DNA of 64,000 bases from Symbiodinium natans (taxonomy: Eukaryota; Sar; Dinophyceae; Suessiales; Symbiodiniaceae), in NCBI GenBank assembly GCA_905221605.1, contig CAJNDS010000027.1, forward strand, positions 32,501-96,500, given 5' to 3'. The position numbers and the translations under genes were made by a program. The notes beneath the pieces are model-generated. The model was given only the letters and a program-made list of their open reading frames with translations, did not search any database and was not told where the DNA came from. Positions 32,219 through 43,245 of the stretch are shown one piece after another; the stretch's first letter is position 1; each line of letters begins with the position of its first letter.

Positions 32219-32640
32219 GATGGCGAGCTTCTCCGTGACTTCATCCTGCGCAGGGTGCACATGAAGGAGGTGAACCGCCTGCATGCCTTGCCTGTTGCCA
32301 TAGCCGCCTGACCGAAGGATTTTCGCGACGTGGCGCTGAAGCGCTGGCTCATTCGCGAAGACTTCTTCGACGAGTTCTTTGCAGCGCTTCCGGCATGTCT
32401 GACTGGCATACGCCTGAAAACACGTGCTTCAATAATTCATCTCGCCCAACTCAGCCATTTTGGAGACCATGCTTCATGCTCAGCCTTCTCAGAGCACCTG
32501 AAATGACAGGACTACATGAAGCAGTATGGGGTGCCAGGCGTGCGCTTGTCCCTCACTGATCCTGGGACCACACCTCGGCTACGTGAGGCAGCGCCAGTGA
32601 GGCCGAGTCTGAGCGCATGGAGCAGCTTGCCGGTGGCCTA
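32219..32640 (+). pseudogene. Decayed ORF with two in-frame stops
   Basis: One reading frame stays protein-like for about 420 bases but is cut by TGA at 32309-32311 and TGA at 32504-32506. Pieces read DGELLRDFILRRVHMKEVNR, DFRDVALKRWLIREDFFDEF and QDYMKQYGVPGVRLSLTDPG. No AG/GC pair around the stops restores it convincingly. Family unknown; it could be an old transposon or gene fragment. Confidence 0.4.
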
Positions 32641-32768
32641 AGTGCTCAGACACAGCCGAAGTACAGAATTGTGCATAGTACGGCTAAGGCCGAAGAGTGC
32701 AAGGACATCTTGGTACCAACGAAGCTGCCAAAGAAGCAGGCTAAACATGAACAGACCCTGTTCATGGA

Positions 32769-33038
32769 ATGTGTATGGATACGGGCCCGGACAGGTATCT
32801 GACCTTGAAGCAGTCGCGGCCTCCAGCGACGCGCGGAGCTTGGCCTCCCGCTCTCTCAGAACGAAAGCTGGTGAAGTGTGCAGTAAAGAGTCAGGTCTAC
32901 CAGCTTCGCGACACTCTCCTAGCTGCCGTGAAGGACACTTGGCACACAGGGACCCTAATGTCTAGATCCGGAACCTGCCAGAACTCTGAAGTCATCCCAC
33001 AGTCCCTATTCAGAATGATAATCGCAACGTTTAACTAG
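32769..33038 (+). CDS. Hypothetical ORF
   Basis: 89 codons with a coherent centre (RYLTLKQSRPPATRGAW and KSQVYQLRDTLLAAVKD). No family and no clear splice sites. Confidence 0.25.
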   Translation: MCMDTGPDRYLTLKQSRPPATRGAWPPALSERKLVKCAVKSQVYQLRDTLLAAVKDTWHTGTLMSRSGTCQNSEVIPQSLFRMIIATFN

Positions 33039-33199
33039 TAATATTAAGCAAGAGAACAAGGGCAACAACGATAACCCGAACAATACGAACAATACTTCAC
33101 ATTCCATACTTCCGCGTCGCCTGTGCAGGATCTTTCCAGCCCGCGGAGAATCTTAGGGCTGGCAACAAACTGTCTGATGCCGGCGGCTCAGACCCTGAA

Positions 33200-33345
33200 C
33201 CTTATTAACCCTGTAAAACCCTGTAAATCCCTGCAAAACCCTGTAAATCCCTGTAAAACCCTGTAAAACCCTGTAAAACCCTGTAAAACCCTGTAAAGCC
33301 CTGGAAAACCCTATAAACCTTATAAACCTTATAAACCCTATAAAG
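33200..33345 (-). repeat. Variant array (CCCTGTAAAA)n
   Basis: About 15 units of 9-10 bases, CCCTGTAAA or CCCTGTAAAA, passing into CCCTATAAA. Another telomere-derived variant, distinct from the array at 23919. Confidence 0.9.
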
Positions 33346-33460
33346 CCTAACTCCGAGAGCAGCCAAAGCTTAGGCCCCAAGCCGGTTTATGGCCAAAACC
33401 TAGGAAGCCACAGGGCCCAAAAATCCCCATGGCCCCTTCCTGAAGAACCTAGTTGTACAG

Positions 33461-33580
33461 TTTAAGGTTTAGGGTTTAGGGTTTGGGGTTTGGGGTTTAG
33501 GGTTTAGGATTTAGGGTTTAGGGTTTAGGGTTTCGGGTTTAGGGTTTAGGGGGGGCGGGGGGGGGGGGGCGGGGGGTGGT
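33461..33580 (+). repeat. TTTAGGG array then poly-G
   Basis: About 12 units with GGG and CGG variants, followed by a G-run at 33549-33577. Confidence 0.9.
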
Positions 33581-33968
33581 TACAAAACCTGACCTACCAA
33601 AGACACCGGTAGTGTTGGGGCTCTTATGGTACAGGCCCGAAACCCTAACACCCTCAATGATTCCCGGCGATGAATCGCCGAAAAGCCACCCAGTCGCCCC
33701 AGGACCGACAACGCCAAGGACCTGAGTTACAACCGTCTTGGGGTTTAGGGATTGGGGTAGTTTGAGGCTTAGGGTTAGGGGTCATAGTCCTAAGCCCAAA
33801 ACCCTGAACCCGAAATCCGGAACCTAATCCTAAACCCTAAACCCCGAATCCGACTCCAGCTGGGCGGAAGGAGACTTTGGCGCTCGAACATCAGCGGAGA
33901 TTGCGCCGCGTTGACGGGCCCTCGGCTCCTTATCCTCTTTGTCTGTCTGCAAGAACCTGAGGTTTCCC

Positions 33969-34023
33969 TGGTTCTTAGTAGGGAATGAGGGAAATAGGGC
34001 CCTATGTCTCTACCAAGAACCAG
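33969..34023. mobile_element. Short inverted-repeat element, family II
   Basis: The ends pair as CTGGTTCTTAGTAG with CTACCAAGAACCAG (one mismatch). Its GGGAATGAGGGAAATAGGG core matches the element at 35184. Confidence 0.55.
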
Positions 34024-34024
34024 C

Positions 34025-34600
34025 CAGTTTAGGGTGTAAGGTTAGGCTGACGGGTTGAGGAGTGAAGGGTTTAGGGTTTAAGGGTCCTTGCAAGAACCCT
34101 ACAAGTAGGGTTTACCGGTTTGGGAGAGAAGGGTTGAGCGTTTAAAGGTTCAAATAGGGTTTAAGGGTTTAAGTTCAGGGTCGACATCGGGTCTGTGAGG
34201 TCTTTGCGTAGTCGTGATGGTGCCTGTAGGCATTTTAGGGTTCCGGGTCTTGATAGGAACCCTAAATCCCCAACACCCCAAAACCTCGAAGCCTTGAAGC
34301 CCAAACCCTAAAACCCCAAACCCTAAAACCCCAAACCCTCAACCAGCAACCCTTAAACCCTTAAACCCTTAAGCCCTAAGCCCTAAAACCCTAAAGCCCC
34401 ACAACCCTGAACCCCAAACCCCTAAAACCCCAAACCCTGAAACTTAAAAACCCTTAAACTCTAAGCCCCGAACCCTAAGACACTAAAACCCCAAAACCTT
34501 CAAACCCTAAACCCTAAAACCCCCAAAACCCTCAAACCCTAAACCCTAAACCCCTAGCACCCTAACACCCCAAAGCCCTAAAGCTCCAAACCCTAAAGCC
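34025..34600 (-). repeat. Heavily degenerate telomere-like DNA
   Basis: Almost continuous mutated CCCTAAA words (AACCCC, CCCTTAAA, CCCAAACC) from about 34255. No gene. Confidence 0.75.
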
Positions 34601-34601
34601 T

Positions 34602-34741
34602 GGTTCATGGTACTTACTAACCACTTATAACTGGGCTTATAACCCTACTTATAATTGGGATAACCCATATAAGGCCTTTTAGCGGCATTATAAGTAGGGT
34701 TTATAAGTACAGTTATAATTGTTTAGTAAGTACCGTGAACC
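34602..34741. mobile_element. 140-bp inverted-repeat element
   Basis: Terminal inverted repeats of 19 bp with one mismatch: GGTTCATGGTACTTACTAA at the left, the complement of GGTTCACGGTACTTACTAA at the right. Inside, TTATAA-rich arms (ACTTATAACTGGGCTTATAA and its partners near 34700) also pair. No ORF. It looks like a MITE and I see no other copy here. Confidence 0.75.
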
Positions 34742-34839
34742 TTTAAGTAAACTCTCTGCTGCCAAGGTCTTCCAGTGCCTGAAGGGCATCTGGGAGTCCG
34801 GCGTAGGGGGAGAGGTGGGAACTTCACGAGCGCATGCGC

Positions 34840-34935
34840 GAGATTAGGGTTTAGGGTTTGGGGTTTGGGGTTTAGGGTTTGGGGTTTAGGGTTTAGGGTT
34901 TAGGGCTCAGGGTTTGGGGGTTAGGGTTTAGGGGT
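34840..34935 (+). repeat. TTTAGGG array
   Basis: About 12 units with GGGG variants. Confidence 0.9.
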
Positions 34936-35183
34936 GAAAGTTGAAGGTCGAGAGTTGACGGTTTGAGATACTAGTCGGCAATTAGGGCTTTGTCTCAGTG
35001 TCTGGGGGTGGTTTTCAGTACGGAAATTAGGGAGTCATGTAGGTATCCATCCCTTATTAAAGGGTTGTTGAGGGATATATGATGAAAGGTACCTTCCCTG
35101 CTAAGAACGGTTGAGGACAACGGGAGCGCATCTGAGAATTGTAACAATGCCTAACCCTACACTCGACTACAGCTTAACTTACT

Positions 35184-35280
35184 GTTGGTTAGCAGGGAAT
35201 GAGGGACATTAGGGCCCCATAGAATACCCTTTGAGGGATTTACATGGGTACCTCATTCCCCCTTTCCCCTACGAACCAAC
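35184..35280. mobile_element. Inverted-repeat element, family II
   Basis: Ends GTTGGTT ... AACCAAC; inner arms AGCAGGGAATGAGGGACAT against the complement of GTAGGGGAAAGGGGGAATGAG. 97 bp, non-coding. Confidence 0.6.
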
Positions 35281-35720
35281 AAAGAGCTTCAAGAGGTCCT
35301 GAAGATGGCCATGGACGCAGTCAGAACTCGTATTGACAGGCTCGGCACGGCTGTCGTGGGTCAGGATTTAGGTTTGGGGTTTAGGGTTTAGGGTTGGGAG
35401 AAGAGCAGGGACCGCGCAGGTTCAAATCCAAAGCGGGGGAGTCCAGTGACGTCATTCAGGCAATGGCAGGCGGGAAAGGGCGGGGGTGGCGCGCAACTTG
35501 TCATGATTCCACAGTGGCATGGGCAAAGAGAGCGCTGGTCACTGTCCAGGAAGCTAGTTGGTGCGCTTGGCTCAAGTACCAGAGAGCCGACCCCCGCACC
35601 CCCAAACGCCGAAACCCTAAACTGGGCTGCTGATACGGAACACAGTTACTGCACCAAGATAGGGATCTGTCTCAAACCCTAACAGCAACCCGGCAAACAC
35701 TCAACTCTTCTCCACCCAGC
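35281..35720. other. Region upstream of the adenosine deaminase gene
   Basis: A short TTTAGGG patch at 35366-35396. CCACCCAG, ending one base before the ATG at 35721, is a suitable 3' splice site, for instance for spliced-leader addition. No other gene is supported. Confidence 0.45.
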
Positions 35721-38700
35721 ATGTGCGATACTCTGGAGCGCTCACTGGCCGGTCTGCCCAAAGCCGTCGCTCGGACTGGATCTGCCATCGCTGAAATCTC
35801 CATAGACCTGTCCTTTCTATTTTGAGTTTGGGCGTTTGTGACTAGTAATACTCCTTTGCTGCACCGAAGCTTCTGATGTTCATGGTTACCCGCCGATGCC
35901 GATATGCCCGGTGTTTTGCACGCCGTGAAAAATCATCAGCATCTTGCTGTCGATATTCCTGTTTGGGTGCTGAATGGCATTCTTGCTGTCAGACGGCCCG
36001 AGGTGCCAACAAACCCATGTTCCTGTATCGATGAATACTGCATCGATGCCTTTTCGAAGAGAGGGTAGTCGGAGAGGAGCAGAGAGGAAAAGAGAGAAAT
36101 GTTTCAATGAATAGGGGAGACCGTCGAGTGGAGGAGCCTTTGTTACGCCGTCAGTGAAGAAAGTTGGGCAGTCATCTAGATTAGGTTTCGTTTGGGGTAC
36201 TTATGATAGCGTGCCGTAGTAGTTCACTAAGTGATGCCCACAGGGCCTAACTTTCAGAACTGCCCATGTGACAAGTGCAAGCCGGCTTGCAGCTAACGCA
36301 AACACAGCTACAACCTGAGGAATTGCACCTGCATTTGGAGGGTGCAATGCGCAGGAGCCTTGGGTTGTGCAATGTTGATGCCTGGCTTGTAATGTACCCC
36401 GATGCTTCACGTTCTATGTGTGCGAGTATCTCTCCTCTATCTTTAGTGTGTCATCAGGTCCGGAGACGTTAACAGAACTCTGCGAGAAGTACGACATAGA
36501 GCGTCCTCCAGATACGTGGCTCATGCGCATGAAATTTCGTCGTGTGTCGTGACTGTCGTGACTATCAGTGCTCCCATTTAAAAGTATAGACTATAGTGTT
36601 TCCTGAGGCGTGGAAAATCCTTTCCGGACTTTGACCCGCTTCTCGGCCGACACACAGCAGCCTGCTGCTGGCGCGAACGCGCGCTAGAAATCTGACGCAG
36701 ATTCGTGCAGTTGCTGCATAAAATTTTGCGATGTTCTCATGAGAAGTGTAGGTTCCCATTCAGGTTCCTCCCTTTCGCCTAGGTTTGCGCGCTGCTACAT
36801 TGCAGTCTGCGAGTGCCTGCGGAAAGAGGAGGACCTGCGGCGCCTGGTACGCGAAGTCGCCGAGGATTCCGCCGAGTCGGGTGCTCTGCACGCAGGCAGT
36901 CAGGCAGCCGTCTCGCTTGCACGGGCAAAAGCCAAATCAATCAATGGACAAATAATGCCTGACGTACATGTGCAAGTATAGTATACATATATATATATAT
37001 GCATATATATATATATTGGGTTATGTTATATGCAGAATATGTGTAAGCATGCGCATGGACATGCAAATTACATGCACTTGAATATGTGTATGTATGTAAA
37101 TGATTATAATCAAGCAAATGCAAACTTGATATCAGCATGAATATTACCAATAGAATATAAGTACAACACACGTGCAGACAGATACAAAGGTAGATGGAGA
37201 GACAGATATGTCAGTGGTTGCACATGTGTTTGAGTATGCAACGTCATGGGGAACCAAATATGAACAAGTAGTATATAGAAAAAAATGCTGGTTCAATTTC
37301 TCAAAAAGCAGGCCCCCATGCCGTGGCCCTCTGAAGTGTGTCCGTCAGTGCGGGAGCCCGACGCACAGAAGTGTCTGCAGCTTGAGGTGCCACGTGGATA
37401 GAGCCCGCACTCTCGCTGGAGCTCTACGCTGACCGGCTAGGTGGGGCCTTCAGGGAATCAGCTTTGGGTTCAAGGTCTGGGGCTTTGAGTCGAACTCACC
37501 AAGTTCAGGTGGTTTTGAGGCGACTTTGCGGATGCTCTTCTCTGCGGCGGAAGAAGCAGAGGAGTTGACCGGGGTTGCCATGGGCTCCCCGTCGACACCG
37601 TCAGGCATGTCATGGAGTAGTGTACTCTGTGCCCTGTGTTCGTAGCCAGATGTCGCAGCCAAGGCTTCATCGTCGCAGCCGAGAGGCACATGCCCATCGC
37701 TAGAGCTGACAAGCTTGCTGCAACGGTGCCTCGGCCACGTGGAAGGAAACATGCTAGGCGCTGGGCGGCCGAGATTGCCTTGGAATATGGTAGTCGAAGC
37801 TCTTGTCCTGGCGACGCATGGGCACAGTGTCTCTTGAGCATGATTTCGACCAGGTCAAGAAGCTGGTGGAGGGTAGTGCCAAGATCAAGGGCCGACAAGG
37901 AATAGTTGGCTTCGGGCTGCACGGTCCAGAGGCCTGGTGGGCAGGACATGGTTTTCGTCGTCACATTTCTGATTCCGGTCCGCTGTTTGCTGCATCTGAA
38001 AGCTTGGGGGATCTTCTCCCTAGGCTGGCCATCCACCACAGCCGTGGAAGGAGGCCTTCAAAACCGCCTGCGTTGAGGGCGTGGTTCCCTTGCCGCATGC
38101 TGGCGAGTATCCTCCCTCAGAGGAGCCTGGAGCAGGAGCTGAAAGTGTCACTCGGCTCTGTGCTGCTACTACTGATACAACTTCGACGAATGCTACTGGA
38201 ACACAGCAGCAACAACACCAGCAACCAGCTCAAGTACTACTGGCTACTAGGACGACGGCAACGGCGGCCACTACCAGTTCTACCGCTGGAACCACCAGTA
38301 CCACCACTACTAATCATAGCAAGAAATGACGAGGATAACCACGACATCAGAAGCAGAATCTGCACGAAGTTTCCTTTTGTTGCTGGAGGTTCGGTTCTGC
38401 GTGGACACGTTGGGCGCCCCCCGCATAGCACACGGAGTTCTCGCAGCGGGAGACAACGGACTCATTGCCCACCTAGCCGACCTGAAAGTGTGTTTGGAGC
38501 CGAGCAAATGTCATAAGGAGCCAGGAAGGGTGTAAGGGGCCCATGTTCCTTGACTTGTGCTACTTAAGGGCTTACTTGGGCTTGTGAAGGCCGGGGAATA
38601 TGGGCCCTTACACCCACCTGCGCTCCCTTATGGAAGTGACATCGGGAGATGCCTGTTCCCTACATGGAAGAACCCAAGGTCTCGATATCTGCCCGACCAG

Positions 38701-38883
38701 CAACCAGCTGCTCGGCACAGTCCCGGGACAAGGTCTGCAGTCGCCCCTCAAGCAGTTTCTTGAGGCGGGTGTGCCAGGGCCCCAGCCGAGCCAGCTGGGT
38801 TTCTGAATTTTCGCGAAGGTGGTGAAACATTCTGGAGTTTGATGCATATATATATATGTATATATATACATACATGCTACATC

Positions 38884-38917
<34 letters not shown>

Positions 38918-39411
38918 CACACAACTGCAGTCCTCACGATCCTCGCAATCCTCATGCTTGAGGATTGTCTGTCAATCAGGCCCTGCACCATCAACTCCGA
39001 TGATCCGTTGCTGTTCGGGTGCTGCTTGCTGGGAGAGTACGAGCGCTGTCGGCAGGAGTTGCTTGGCCTCAAGTCTACGGCCTGAACCGCCCGATGCACC
39101 GAGTAGGGAGCCTTGTGAACTTGCTGCGAGGCTGAGCATGTCAGATGAGGAGTTGGCCTCATGTGCTGCTGCTTGGCGTGGTCAGTCGAGGTCTTGTAGC
39201 GTTGCTTCGCAGATCCATGTACATTCCACCCTTGCAAAGAACACATTGTACCAAGGCTGCATCCTTTGAGCACTCACGAGCGCCAGATGCTCTGAAGCAG
39301 AAGGGCCTTGACGGTGTCAAGGCTCACTTGCCAACGCTGCCCCAAGCCGCCTCAATAACCCTAGGGACCTGGGGGCTTGTGGGCATAAGGGTACTGCAAG
39401 GACATAAGTGA
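35721..39411 (+). CDS. Adenosine deaminase family enzyme, 15 exons, apparently complete
   Basis: Zn-dependent hydrolase that deaminates adenosine (or adenine), in purine salvage. Exons: 35721-35762, 36320-36350, 36458-36515, 36783-36880, 37387-37445, 37520-37583, 37664-37725, about 37774-37815, about 37854-37931, 38024-38146, 38389-38491, 38679-38772, 38980-39060, 39131-39170, 39256-39411; 1131 nt, about 376 aa, the normal family size. It starts MCDTLERSLAGLPK. Zn ligands and catalytic residues are all visible: HxH in ELHLHLEGAMRPETL, His and Glu in PLPHAGE, His in GAPRIAHGV, Asp-Asp in TINSDDPLLFG. Other family matches are GFIVAAERH, QGIVGFGLHGPE, CPTSN and SMSDEELASCA. Eight of 12 clear introns start GC. 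The junctions near 37725-37853 are uncertain, and a short exon may be missing between 36515 and 36783. I cannot tell adenosine from adenine specificity. Confidence 0.9.
36980..37016. repeat. TA microsatellite in deaminase intron
   Basis: TATATA runs within intron 36881-37386. Longer TA runs at 38846-38918 lie in intron 38773-38979. Confidence 0.9.
38147..38336 (+). repeat. ACN/CAG-type low-complexity tract in deaminase intron
   Basis: Trinucleotide-rich sequence (ACT, ACA, CAG, ACC) just after the donor of the exon ending at 38146. It stays open in the gene's frame to a TGA at 38327-38329. Confidence 0.7.
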
Positions 39412-40554
39412 TATAAGAGCATAAGGATATAAGTCTTGGTAATCAGCTGCTAGAAGTAAATCAGGGGCTGCTTGTCGAATCGAACACCCGCATCTTCCCA
39501 ACAGGAACTGGTGAGTTTGGAGTGCTCTGCCAGGCGTGGCTCCAAAGCAATGGGCAAGAGCGCGCCATTGATGCACAGAGTTCCGTTGCACACATTGGTT
39601 TTGGGCTTTCGATGTCCATTTTGCTCTCTTTTTTTCTGAGGGGTGGTCTTCTTCGAAATGTAGGCTCTCTTTCTGGGGCTGTGAGGTTTCATCCTTCTTT
39701 CTGGGGCTATAAGGTTTCATCCACAGCACACACTCTGTGGAACTACTCCTCACAGCGAAGTGCCGCAAACCCACCCAGGTGCGTCGGGAAAGCGAACCCA
39801 CGGCGATGCTTTCGAGCCTCTCAAGACTCGAGACTGAGAAACAAAAAAGGTCTCGCGCGAGAGCAAGAGAATAAGAGGCTGGCTCACAAGACCCTTGTAC
39901 CCTGCATACCCTCCCTACATACCCCTACATACCGCACAAAACCCTGTTTGCCGCAACGCCGTTTATGCAATTGAGTCCAGCCTTGAGTCGTCGACTTTGC
40001 TGAAGACTACAAGCTGCCTCTGGCACGACTGTGACAGGTCAGGAATGGGCCCAGCTGGAGGCCAGAGCATGTGTGCACATGCATGCACAGACATCATCGC
40101 ACATCTCCCACTCCCCAGCATTTCGATACCTGCTACAAAGGACCTGGTCCAGCTCATCGATCAGCGGGAGCAGGCAACCAGTGACACGTGGCCAAAGAAA
40201 GTAAGATTGGGACTCTGTGTGGTGGCAAACTTGCACATGACGTTTTGAGGAGGCAGGCGGTCACCGTGGACCCTTGGGACCAGTGGAGGGCAGACGCACA
40301 GCGGCAGCAGAAAGACGACAGTCAGAGTCGCTGCAGCATGCAACCTACGGAGTCTGATATTTCAATCGGATCAGACACGCTGTCATGTCACTAAAGGTAC
40401 AAAGATTGTCGTTGACCGGGCAGCAGCCCCAGGCATCATGACAAGCGATGCTTAGCGTACAAGATCAGCTCCGCAGGCATTGGATGCACTGGGCGGCCAG
40501 GGCACCCTGCGCCACAGTCTTACCAGTCTTTCCAACGGCCTGCTTAGGGCCTGG
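39412..40554. other. No supported gene
   Basis: Short ORFs on both strands overlap; a few coding-like words occur near 40290-40390. An imperfect duplication CTTTCTGGGGCTrTrAGGTTT occurs at 39668 and 39698. Confidence 0.4.
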
Positions 40555-40672
40555 GGTTTGGGGTTTAGGGTTTAGGGATGTTTAGGGTTGTTTAGGGTTT
40601 AGGGTTTAGGGTTTAGGGTTTAGGGTTTAGGGTTTGGGTTTAGGGTTTAGGGTTTAGGGTTTAGGGTTTACT
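40555..40672 (+). repeat. TTTAGGG array
   Basis: About 15 units with small insertions. Confidence 0.95.
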
Positions 40673-41016
40673 GCTGCTGATGTGTCACAGCTTGTTGTGA
40701 CTTGCGAGATCGCTTCTCGTGATCATGAAGCTGAATCAGCCGAGGTGAGGTGATCGATTGGATCGAGCAAAACCCGGAGGAACTAGAAGAGCTTCGAGAA
40801 GCGAAGCTGAACAGGACTGTTTTCTGGGCCTTCACAATGTGCAACTAGGTCTTGCTATGTCTTGCTTGCCAGTTGGATGAGGTTAGGGTTTCGGGTTGTG
40901 GGCTGCGGGAAGGTCGGGTTTTGGACAGGCATATCGTTACAGCCCGCCGCAGGAACATCCGAGACGGACGACGGAAGCCGGTCACTTGTGGCTGCAGCCA
41001 GTTGCACAACAAGCGT

Positions 41017-41125
41017 GTTTAGGGTTTAGGGTTTAGGGTTTAGGGTTTAGGGTTTAGGGTTTAGGGTTTAGGGTTTAGGGTTTAGGGTTTAGGGTTTAGG
41101 GTTTAGGGTTTAGGGTTTAGGGTTA
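41017..41125 (+). repeat. TTTAGGG array, near-perfect
   Basis: About 15 consecutive units. Confidence 0.97.
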
Positions 41126-42349
41126 CGGGCAGCAAGAAGACTGAGCGTTGCGCCTCCTACGGGCGCAAAAGCGGCTCCCAAGGTGTGGCACTCGACCGCC
41201 ACTTGAATGAATGAAGAGCTTGTGGTTGCTTGTGGCTCTGGGTGTAGGGTCCCTAATCCCTCAGTATCCCCAAAGCCATAAAAACCCGACTCGTTAAGCC
41301 CTTGCCAATCGTTTGGTTCAACTGTCAGCTGCTTTGCTCTGCTCCTCTGCTGCTCTGTGGTGCTTAGGTTGGCTCGACGATTGCCACTTTCCGCAAAGTG
41401 CGCGGAGTTGGTCCGCGTGCGACCAAGATCCGTCCCAGCTGGGGTTTTGTGGGTCCGGGGCTGCACAGCTCATGATCCTAGAAGTGTACCCTATACCAGG
41501 GAAACCCTAACAACAACCCCGAACCCCAAACTCCTGAAGCCACTACAGTAAAGGCTACGTATAAAGTCCTTGAGGAGCCTCTAAAGCCTCTTGCTTGGCA
41601 GCCAGGCCGACGCGGTACTTGAGCTCCAAAGCACCCGAGCCGGAGGATGTTTTTCCCGATGAGTTTGCTGGTTCTCTTCGGCCGGGTGCCAGTCTCTAGG
41701 AGTTTAGGGTCTATGGGGCTTTTCAGGGGGTGCCTTTTTGGGAGGTCCCTTGCTTCAGGATTCTAGATAGTTGCTTAGTTAGTTGTACCAGGGGCAGCCG
41801 CTACTTTGAGAAAGGCGAGAGAGCACTTTCCGTATTGCCCAAGTTTGGGGGATGGTCGAAGCATATACCCAGCGAAGGGCTTCAGGTACTCTCGATACCC
41901 CTTCGCAACGCAAGGGGAAGGCTCTTGACGACTCAGGGGTTTAGGGTGCAAGGGTACCGGCTGCTGCGCGGTGTTTGGGGAATGTGTCGAGAGAAAGAGT
42001 CAGGGCGGTCTATAGCTTTGAGCTCTGAGTCACTGAGGTTTGGCTCATGTGCCCATGAATGCGGTAACTTGTCAGTGGTGGATTCTCTCTTCCTCAGTTC
42101 CACTTAAATTGTTCCGAGTCAGTGAACTCAATTAACAGCTCCCTCGATTGCCTGGATTGTCTTAGTCTTAGTCACGTATAGGACTTTAGGATTTTCTTTG
42201 CGCTTCATACCCGTCCGCCCGTGACGAGTTGGGACTGCTAGCATGTGTGAGGTTCCCTAAATTAGGGCCCCTTTTTGTGTTAGGGTACTCCAAGGGCCCA
42301 TCATCTGGTACCATGGCAATGTGTCAAAGATCCATGACTTAAAAGGGAA
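41126..42349. other. No supported gene
   Basis: Short ORFs only. 42245-42310 has GGGCCCC/GGTACC words like the inverted-repeat elements, without clear ends. Confidence 0.4.
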
Positions 42350-43240
42350 GCTGGTGGGAAGGAGCCCATCAAGGCCATCGAAGACGCGCCGGCGCGTAAG
42401 ACAAGGCTGCCTCAGGGCCTTTACATCCCCACCTCAGAAGTCCTTGTTGGCGCATGAGAGTGGGGTGCTATTAGTGACTGGAAAGTATACAGCGCGACTC
42501 CAGCTCCGGGTTGTTCACTGCGGTGCAGGGCCAAGCGCTCCTCGAAACAGGGCGTTGAGGACTGCCTTTGCAGCAAGCGACGCCACATGATGCCGCTGCG
42601 CATGGGCGCGCATGGTGCCACCACGTCGTGTCGCCTGTCACCCATGGTTGCAGGCTGGAGAAGCAGGTACCCAAAACCCGCTGGCCATCGGCGACGCGCC
42701 TACGCGCAAGCCAAGGCTGCCCTCACATCTCTCACCGTGAGTCTCTCTCTGCCTGTCAAGTGCCATATTCACCCCTGCATCAGCGCCAAAAAAACACGTG
42801 ATGAGCCAGCTGTTTTTGGGGAATTATTTCCTGTTTGCTGGCTGGGTGCAGGGCCAAGCGTGCCCCGAAGCAGGACACCCAGGACTGCCCAGCGTGACAT
42901 ATTGCTGTGCATGCCGTCAGTTGTCATTGCGATGTTGGAGGAACCTGAACCTGGCACAATCCTTTACACCTACTGGTTAAAAAAACAGCAAACTTCTGGA
43001 CCCAAACAAAAGCATTCAACCCCCAAGCTTAAGAAAGCAAAGACATGGCCCTAAGCCATCAACCCTTAACCCCCAAAGCCCTAGAGCCTCAAGCCACCCT
43101 AGTCAAGCAAAAACTCCTCCTCCCCATCGGCCACCCTAATCACGATCCCACTCCGCGCAGGGCCAAGATGGCACAGCGGGTGCCATGGCCGCCCCAAAGG
43201 CCAAGCGCCTTCGAAAGGGAAAGGCGCGGAGCTGAGGGGC
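42350..43240 (+). CDS. Duplicated exon-like block
   Basis: Two diverged copies of a block lie at about 42350-42575 and 42660-42905. In matching frames the first gives AIEDAPARKTRLP and the second AIGDAPTRKPRLP. A second shared piece gives RAKRSSKQGVEDC and RAKRAPKQDTQDC. A third copy of the latter part (AKRLRKGKARS, ending TGA) is at about 43193-43231. Amino acids are better conserved than the DNA around them, which suggests exons of one basic, repeat-containing protein. Exon limits are not resolved and the family is unknown. Confidence 0.4.
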
Positions 43241-43245
43241 TGAAG

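Noticed and set aside
37803..38516. 237-aa plus-strand ORF
   Set aside because: It reads through two deaminase exons in one true and one false frame and across introns; the exon-joined enzyme explains the region.
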